Assembly (NCBI GenBank): GCA_964654535.1
Contig: CAZZIZ010000133.1
Location: 1 to 9,240, forward strand
DNA: 9,240 nt
Direction: 5' to 3'
DNA from: CAZZIZ01 sp964654535
GTDB taxonomy: Bacteria; Bacteroidota; Bacteroidia; Chitinophagales; UBA2359
A program made the translations under genes and the position numbers. Positions 1 to 6,000 of the stretch are shown piece after piece (within the stretch, counting starts at the first letter, position 1; every line of letters begins with the position of its first letter). Under the pieces are notes generated by a model. The model saw only the letters and a program-made list of their open reading frames with translations, did not search any database and was not told the origin of the DNA.

Positions 1-110
1 GCGTCTCCGACGCGTTCTTAATTTTCCCTTGCCATTTCAAATGGCAGAATTGTCACGGCCTTTGCCCATTTGAAATGGGCAGGAAGATGAAGCACTCGTC
101 TGGAGACGAG
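1..110. repeat. Cluster of short perfect palindromes
   Basis: Four perfect inverted repeats lie within about 110 bases. They are GCGTC/GACGC at 1-13 (3-nt loop), TGCCATTT/AAATGGCA at 30-46 (1-nt centre), GCCCATTT/AAATGGGC at 64-80 (1-nt centre) and CTCGTCT/AGACGAG at 95-110 (2-nt loop). The second and third share the CCATTT...AAATGG core, with the central base exchanged C for G, so they read as inverted copies of one unit. No convincing coding region overlaps them. A REP-like or MITE-edge role is inference; the palindromes themselves are read directly. Confidence 0.6.
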
Positions 111-164
111 CGCAAGAATCAGCCAGAAAACAATAGTAGAAAATCCCCTGTTAGGAGGGGCGCT

Positions 165-307
165 CGCAGGGCGGGGTAGGTTCGCGTGAGGGATAGAGGC
201 ATTGTCGAAGCTCCTGTTGTAAAAAACAAGAAAAGCGCTCAGCTCCTTAAGAGCTGGAGGCGCTTTTTGTTTTTTACAGAACAGAGCGACTGCCGAAAGC
301 CCGACCC
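165..307. other. Long imperfect inverted repeat, possible structured RNA or Bacteroidota repeat element
   Basis: Successive complementary blocks pair in nested order: GGG (190-192) with CCC (300-302), GGCA (198-201) with TGCC (291-294), GTCG (204-207) with CGAC (287-290), CTC (211-213) with GAG (284-286), TGTT (215-218) with AACA (280-283), then an extended hairpin at 219-277. A further GGGT/ACCC pairing is possible at the base. The asymmetric unpaired bases between blocks (tt, aag, ga) look like internal loops rather than a simple perfect palindrome. From memory, segments such as GAGGGATAGA on the 5' side and GAAAGCCCGACCC on the 3' side resemble an intergenic element recurrent in Bacteroidota genomes, but this could not be searched. 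The strand of any transcript is unknown. It lies just downstream of folK. Confidence 0.45.
219..277. terminator. Terminator-like hairpin, potentially bidirectional
   Basis: The outer stem GTAAAAAAC (219-227) pairs with GTTTTTTAC (269-277). An inner GCGC (235-238) pairs with GCGC (260-263), and AGCTC (241-245) pairs with GAGCT (251-255) around a CTTAA loop. On the plus strand the GC-rich inner stem is followed by TTTTTGTTTTTT; on the minus strand it is followed by TTTTCTTGTTTTTT. Both orientations therefore fit an intrinsic terminator. For folK, transcribed leftward and ending at 353, this would be the first good stop signal. It also forms the tip of the longer 165-307 structure, so termination may not be its only role. 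Confidence 0.6.
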
Positions 308-339
308 ATTTCATTTGGCGAAGCCAGAAATGAAATGGG
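305..339. repeat. 12-bp perfect hairpin just downstream of folK
   Basis: CCCATTTCATTT (305-316) is perfectly complementary to AAATGAAATGGG (328-339). The loop (317-327) can extend the stem with GGC/GCC around GAA. No T-run follows on either strand, so it is not a standard intrinsic terminator. The CCCATTT/AAATGGG ends match the palindrome at 64-80, which suggests the same repeat family on both sides of the 165-307 structure. Confidence 0.6.
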
Positions 340-352
340 GCACGCCCAAATA

Positions 353-838
353 CTAATCTAACTTAACCACCTCCAACTCATCATCAAGCAGCGCTAACAA
401 TTCACTAACCGTGTGACCCAAAACCGGATGCACGACCTCAGCAGCAATTTCATTCAGCGGCAACAAGCAGAACTTCCGCAAATGCAATCGAGGGTGGGGT
501 ACAAACAAATCCGGCTGCTCGACTACCATTTCGTCTATCAATAAAATGTCCAGATCAATAAGCCGCGGAGCATTTACCTCCGTTCGAACCCGCCCCATCA
601 TTTTTTCAATGCTCAAGCAAGTATTGATTAACTGTCCGGGAGACTTGTAGGTTTTTAGAGCAATGGCCTGATTGAGGTAGTTGTTCTGTGTATCGCTCAT
701 GCCCCACGGTGCCGTTTCATAAATACTGGATTGGGCCACGATCTTGCCTGCGTAGCTTTGTAAGTGCTTAACTGCATGCTCAAGTGCGAGTCGACTATCG
801 CCTATATTGCTTCCTAACATTATGTACCCTGTATTCAC
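353..838 (-). CDS. folK: 2-amino-4-hydroxy-6-hydroxymethyldihydropteridine diphosphokinase (HPPK)
   Basis: FolK transfers pyrophosphate from ATP to 6-hydroxymethyl-7,8-dihydropterin in the cytoplasm, the step before dihydropteroate synthase in folate synthesis. The 161 residues match the usual bacterial single-domain length (about 160). Visible motifs are GSNIGD (9-14), YETAPWG (40-46), PRLIDLDILL (91-100) and PHPRLHLR (114-121). Arg92, Asp95, Asp97, His115 and Arg121 fall at the same numbers as the catalytic and Mg-binding residues of E. coli HPPK. The start is GTG (838-836). It is preferred because MNTGYIMLGSN has the family's normal N-terminal length; the next ATG (residue 7) would leave only two residues before the GSN motif. 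No strong Shine-Dalgarno is visible, which is usual for Bacteroidota. It is divergent from sppA across 87 bp and ends in TAG at 355-353. There is no fusion to FolB or FolP. Confidence 0.97.
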   Translation of the reverse strand: MNTGYIMLGSNIGDSRLALEHAVKHLQSYAGKIVAQSSIYETAPWGMSDTQNNYLNQAIALKTYKSPGQLINTCLSIEKMMGRVRTEVNAPRLIDLDILLIDEMVVEQPDLFVPHPRLHLRKFCLLPLNEIAAEVVHPVLGHTVSELLALLDDELEVVKLD

Positions 839-925
839 GAGAATTGCATTATATATTTCGGACTATTAAAACTATTTTATCTCTTCGTTAGTTTACTATA
901 GAAACCACTCTAATTAAATCAAATT
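839..925. promoter_or_regulatory. Divergent folK-sppA intergenic promoter region
   Basis: This 87-bp A/T-rich spacer must hold the start signals of two divergent genes unless folK and sppA are transcribed from farther away. On the plus strand TTAGTTTA (888-895) is a two-mismatch relative of the Bacteroidota -7 consensus TAnnTTTG, about 30 bases before the sppA ATG. No well-placed TTTG -33 element was found. Nothing convincing was found for folK. The promoter call rests mainly on position. Confidence 0.3.
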
Positions 926-2689
926 ATGGGCTCCTTTATTAAGTATGTATTAGCTGTTGTTGTCGGCATTTTCCTCTTTTTCGGCGTTTTACTAATGGTC
1001 GGCGGTATTGCCGGAGCGCTTTTTGGCGGCAAAGAAACGGTAAATGTCAAATCAAACAGCATATTGGTGGCGCGTTTTGATCAATCTATGGGTGAAAGAA
1101 CCTTAGACGAAGATCCAATTGAAAAACTCAAAGGTGGAAGTGCTGCCCAATTGGGTATACACGATATTAAAACTGCTATTCAAAAAGCTGCGGATGACGA
1201 TAAAATTGAGGGAATCTTGCTCAACATTTCTTTGTTGACCGGCAGAATGGCATCGTTGCAAGATATCCGCAACCAAATCATTGAATTTAAATCGTCGGGT
1301 AAGTTTGTTTACGCGTATTCTGAGGGGATGACCCAAATGGCTTACTACCTCGCTAGTGCTGCCGATAAGATTTACGTGAATCCATCAGGACTTATGGAAT
1401 TGAAAGGTTTCAGCTCGGAGACCATGTATTTTAAAGGTATGCTGGACAAGCTGGGTGTCCAACCAGAAATTTATTACGCTGGTAAGTTCAAGAGTGCGAC
1501 AGAGCCTTTTCGCCGTACAGGAATGAGTGAGGAAAATAGAAAGCAGGTTACAGAGTTCTTACAGGCTTTTCACGATGACTTTGTGCGTGACATCGCACTC
1601 GCAAGAAATTTGTCGGAAGCTGCAGTAAATGACGTTATAAACGGCTACAAAGTCCGAAGTATTGAGGACGCTGTAAACCTTGGTATCATTGACGGTGGGC
1701 GTTTTTACGATGAGGTTGTTACCGAAATGAAAGCTGCCTTGGAAAAAGATGAAGACGAAAAGCTAAACGCCATTTCTTTAAGTAACTATGTCAACTATGC
1801 TACCCAAGGAAACAAAAGTGCTGGTCAAAATAGGGTAGCCGTGGTCTACGCCGAAGGAGAAATAGTAGGCGGCAATGGTGCAGAAACCAGTATTGGTTCA
1901 GATAAGTACGCTAAGATTTTGCGCAAACTGCGTAAGGACAAAAAGGTAAAGGCCGTGGTTATGCGCGTAAACTCACCAGGTGGTTCGGCTTTAGCCTCAG
2001 ATGTTATATGGCGTGAATTGGAATTGATAAAGCAGGCGGGAAAACCATTGGTTACTTCTATGGGAGATCTAGCCGCTTCTGGAGGATACTTTATTGCTTG
2101 TAACTCTGACAAAATTTATGCAGAGGAAAATACCATCACTGGTTCAATTGGTGTCTTCGGTATGTTCGCTACACTCGATAAACTCTTCGAAGATAATCTT
2201 GGTATTACCTTCGACCGCGTTAAGACTGCGCCATATGCAGATTTTATGGGCACCGTATTCCGTCCTCTAGAATCGGAGGAAGGAGATATAATTCAGACCT
2301 TTATTAATGACATTTACGATCGCTTCCTACACAAGGTTTCTACTGGTAGAAACTTAGACAGATCGGTTGTTGAAGAAATTGCCCAAGGAAGGGTCTATAC
2401 GGGTGATCAAGCTATTGGTCTTGGCTTAGTTGACGAAATAGGCGGCCTGGAAAGTGCCATTGCTTTCGCTGCGCAACAGGCTGATTTAGAGGACTATAAG
2501 ACTAAAGAATACCCCATAAAGATTGACCCAGTAATGAAAATGATTGAAGAATTCTCTGGAAAGGGAAAACCTGAACCTTCAATGGCCGAAAAATTGATCA
2601 ATGAGTTACCATTTTTGGAAAAAGTGGCCTTTATGGTACGAAATGAGCCCTTTCAGATGCGCCTTCCTTATGCTTTTGAACTAAGGTAA
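926..2689 (+). CDS. sppA: Signal peptide peptidase SppA, 67K type (S49 serine protease)
   Basis: SppA is a membrane-anchored serine protease that degrades cleaved signal peptides and other membrane-associated peptides on the periplasmic face. The 587-residue protein is close to the long (67K, two-domain) family size; E. coli SppA is 618. One transmembrane segment spans about residues 5-30 and should anchor the N-terminus. The N-terminal S49 half carries GKFKSATEPF (186-195), where Lys189 matches the general-base Lys209 of E. coli. The C-terminal half carries VNSPGGSALASD (348-359) and GDLAASGGYF (380-389), where Ser385 matches the nucleophile Ser409, followed by TGSIGVFG. The Ser/Lys dyad split over two tandem halves is therefore intact. 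The ATG start directly precedes the membrane segment. The gene ends in TAA and no clear terminator follows. No truncation or frameshift was seen. Confidence 0.97.
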   Translation: MGSFIKYVLAVVVGIFLFFGVLLMVGGIAGALFGGKETVNVKSNSILVARFDQSMGERTLDEDPIEKLKGGSAAQLGIHDIKTAIQKAADDDKIEGILLNISLLTGRMASLQDIRNQIIEFKSSGKFVYAYSEGMTQMAYYLASAADKIYVNPSGLMELKGFSSETMYFKGMLDKLGVQPEIYYAGKFKSATEPFRRTGMSEENRKQVTEFLQAFHDDFVRDIALARNLSEAAVNDVINGYKVRSIEDAVNLGIIDGGRFYDEVVTEMKAALEKDEDEKLNAISLSNYVNYATQGNKSAGQNRVAVVYAEGEIVGGNGAETSIGSDKYAKILRKLRKDKKVKAVVMRVNSPGGSALASDVIWRELELIKQAGKPLVTSMGDLAASGGYFIACNSDKIYAEENTITGSIGVFGMFATLDKLFEDNLGITFDRVKTAPYADFMGTVFRPLESEEGDIIQTFINDIYDRFLHKVSTGRNLDRSVVEEIAQGRVYTGDQAIGLGLVDEIGGLESAIAFAAQQADLEDYKTKEYPIKIDPVMKMIEEFSGKGKPEPSMAEKLINELPFLEKVAFMVRNEPFQMRLPYAFELR

Positions 2690-3039
2690 GGCCTCAAAAA
2701 TAGAGTTGTGGATATGTTAATATAGCCCTATAGTACGTATTTAATCAACGCAATACACATTATATTTTATTGTACTGACAATTCTTGTCCGTACTTGGCA
2801 GAGCTTTTGCCTAATCCTTATCACAAGTATGCATGTGATCTGACAAATCACTTGAGAGAAAGAAAGAAGAAGTGATGAAAGTGCTCTAGCAGCACAACGA
2901 TTTGGGAGAATCCTTCCGAGTCCTCGTTACCCCTTCATATTAGAGACCTATTCGAATTTTAAAAAGCTATTTAAAGTTCAGTGGATAGGTCAATGGATAA
3001 GAATAAAGAATAAAAATATAATTACTAAATCCAAGTATT
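2690..3039. other. Intergenic region, no gene recognised
   Basis: This 350-bp region between sppA and the giant secreted protein has no ORF of note on either strand. Stop codons are frequent, and A/T content rises toward the downstream start. A small inverted repeat GTGAT/ATCAC lies at 2835-2851, with CAAG and CTTG flanking it. No T-tailed hairpin for sppA and no good TAnnTTTG/TTTG promoter pair for the downstream gene were found by eye. It presumably contains the promoter and 5' leader of the 3040 gene, because that gene is too far from sppA for obvious translational coupling. Confidence 0.5.
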
Positions 3040-6000
3040 ATGAGGACATCTACCATTAAGCTAAAAAGTACGCTGCTACTCGCACTGGGCTTGATATGTG
3101 GTATCGGGAGTCTCAACGCCCAAAAAGGAAATTTTTTGGATGCGCGTTTTGAGGAAGCCGTTTTATATCCTTCCCTTGAAGAATTTACCGCCTGGCAGTC
3201 AAAGGGTTCCTACGACAACACTACAGGAGATTTGAAAACGCCACCGAGTTTAGATTTGGCCTTAACCAAGGAATTGGCGCAAGGTCAAAGTCTCGAAGTG
3301 GAACCTGGGGACTGGGTAACGTTTACTATTTACGTTCATAACCAAGGTAGCGAAGCGGCTACGTCAATCGTGATTGCTGACTATATCCCTGGGGGAATGA
3401 CTTTAATGGATTCTAACTGGTTAAGCGATATTGGCCACGCATATTACATTATGCCTGGACCTTTGGCGCCAAATACAACCAGTCAAATTGACATCCATTT
3501 TCTTGTAAACGAAGACGCTCCGCACGACGCAGTGGTGAATTGCGCGGAAATAGGATCGGCAACAGTAGGTGGTCTCATTGTTTTCAACGACATCGATTCA
3601 ACTTTTGATGCGAATCCCGATAACGATGGACTGACAACAGACAACGAGTTAAACAATAACAACAATGACGAAGACGACCACGATTGCGCTTACGTCAAAG
3701 TTTTGGGTTCTGGCTCTGTTGATCCTTGTCCAGGTGGAGTAGTAGACTGCCCTATTGATTCTTTCTGTGCCATGCCTGTTACTCCAATAACTATTTGCCC
3801 AGATATCTGCGGTATAACTGGTAATTACACTATAACTGACTCGCAGTCTGCATTTCACTGCAGTTTAGTGCCTGCTGGTGGATGTATTACATACACCCCA
3901 GTTCCGGGTATGGAGATTGTTGGTTCCGATTTGGTGTCACTTACAATTGTATCTGATGAGGGCTGCACTTATAATTACACCGCTAACGTATCTATTGGAA
4001 ATTGTAGCGGAAACACTTTCCCAGTAGCCATTTTCGACGAGGTTCATGGAAATTGTACCGGAGTTGGTATCAATCCTCTGGTTAACGACTCCGATGCAAA
4101 TGGTGATATTATTTCAGTCTGTGGTTTTGATCAGGCTTCTAACGGTACTGTTACCCAAATTGGTGATATAATTTACTACACTCCCGACCCAGGCTTTTTT
4201 GGAGTTGACGAATTTCTTTATACCATTTGTGATGGAAATGGTGGTACAGCCCAGGCCAACATAATTGTAAATGTCAGTCTATGTAACTCGGCGCCAGTAG
4301 CGGATAATGATTTCTATACTACCAATTGCGACAAAATATTTATGTACGTCTTGGATAATGATTTTGATCCAGATGGAACACCAGTTACTATTTGCGACTT
4401 TTCAGAACCGACAAGTGGTACCCTACTTTTCTGGGATACCTTCTTTTCATTTATTCCTGCTGGATCATACAATGGACCAGTCAGCTTTACCTATACCCTA
4501 TGTGACCCTGATGGCTTAACAAGTACTGCAACTGTTTCAATTGACGTAGAAGGATGTAATTCGGCTCCAATAGCTGAAAATGATTCTTACACCAGTACCT
4601 GCGAAAAAATATGGATGCACGTATTGGATAACGATTTTGATGTCGATGGTGGAGAGTATATATGCGACTTTACGGATCCAGGTATTGGTTCTCTATTTTT
4701 CTGGGATACCTTTTTTACATACATACCGGCTGCAGGACACAATGGTCCCGTTACTTTTGAGTACACTCTTTGTGATCCGCAAGGTTTACAGTCTGTAGCT
4801 ACCGTAACAATTGAAATCTCATGTAACGTTGCACCTATTGCTGCTCCAGACACTTATGACGCGACCTGTTTCAAGTTCGATTTGTTCGTGCTTGATAACG
4901 ATAGCGACCCAGACGGTGGCCCGATTACTATTTGTGATTATACAGAACCGACGCACGGATCAGTTATATTTTTCGATTCATTCTTCAGTTACATTCCGCC
5001 GGCAGATTTTACGGGGCCGGTGACTTTTACATATACTATATGCGATGAGTATGGACTAACATCCGTAACCAACGTCACGATAAATGTTGTTTGTGGTTGC
5101 ACCAATCCTATCATCAACGCCTGTACTGGACCGCTTCAAGGAATTGAGTTATGCCCAGAGTTTTGTGACCTCTCGGGGCCGTATGAGTTGACGGGCGCTC
5201 ACTCTTCTTGGGATTGTTCGATTACCCAAAATGACAATGGTTGCATCACTTACTTACCCCTACCAGGTTTCTTCGGTGTAGATACTGTGACCTTAGATGC
5301 CTGTGACGAATTTGGCAATTGCGATACTTCTGTTATAAATGTAACTGTCGGCGATTGTAATCAATCCACGCCACCACAAGCAATTGGAGATGTTTACAAT
5401 GTTAATTGCACTACGACCATCTTAGATGTTTTAGGAAACGATGTGAATACTGCTGGCGGAGCGCTCACAATTTGCGACTTTGACGCAGTTACGATTGGGA
5501 CTCTATTATTTAACAACAATACATTTACCTATACCCCTCCTGCTGATTTAGTTGGACTCGTATCATTTACGTATACAGTTTGTAACGAGGCTGGCGAATC
5601 TTCTCAAGCCAACGTAACCATTAACTATAACTGTATAGTCTGCGACGATGGACCTTTCGAAGAATGTGTTGCGCCTCAAACGCCCTTATTACTTTGCCCA
5701 GAGGTTTGCGCACTAAACGATTTTAGTATTACTGGAGGTGAGTCAACTTACCACTGCAGTGTAACTATACAAGATCAATGTGTTCAGTATGTTGCTGTTC
5801 CAGGGTTTTTCGGACAAGATATTGTTACCCTTACTGCCTGTGACAACAGTGGCAACTGTATCGATATTATCTATCATATTAATGTTGGTGATTGCAGTCC
5901 ATCTGGCACGGCGCCGGTTGCTATTTTTGACGAAGTGGCTGCAGGTTGTAATCTCTTGTTTATAGACGTTACTGCCAATGACTTGAGTCCGTCAGGAGAA

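Noticed and set aside
18..314. 98-codon minus-strand ORF
   Set aside because: It lies across the palindromes and the long structured repeat, has low-complexity composition and no recognisable domain. It is an accidental reading frame over a non-coding element.
305..339. Classical intrinsic terminator of folK
   Set aside because: The stem is strong but A/T-rich and has no T-run after it on either strand. The hairpin at 219-277 is the better terminator candidate.
1..340. CRISPR array
   Set aside because: The repeated palindromes are irregular in spacing, differ from each other and have no unique spacers of constant length; no cas gene is present.
926..2689. Inactive SppA homologue
   Set aside because: Both the lysine (189) and the serine (385) of the catalytic dyad are present in their proper motifs, so there is no sign of lost activity.
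4307..5023. Several 60-90 codon ORFs in other frames inside the repeat array
   Set aside because: They recur at repeat spacing because the repeated DNA repeats its alternative frames. The main frame is fully explained by the 1436-residue protein.
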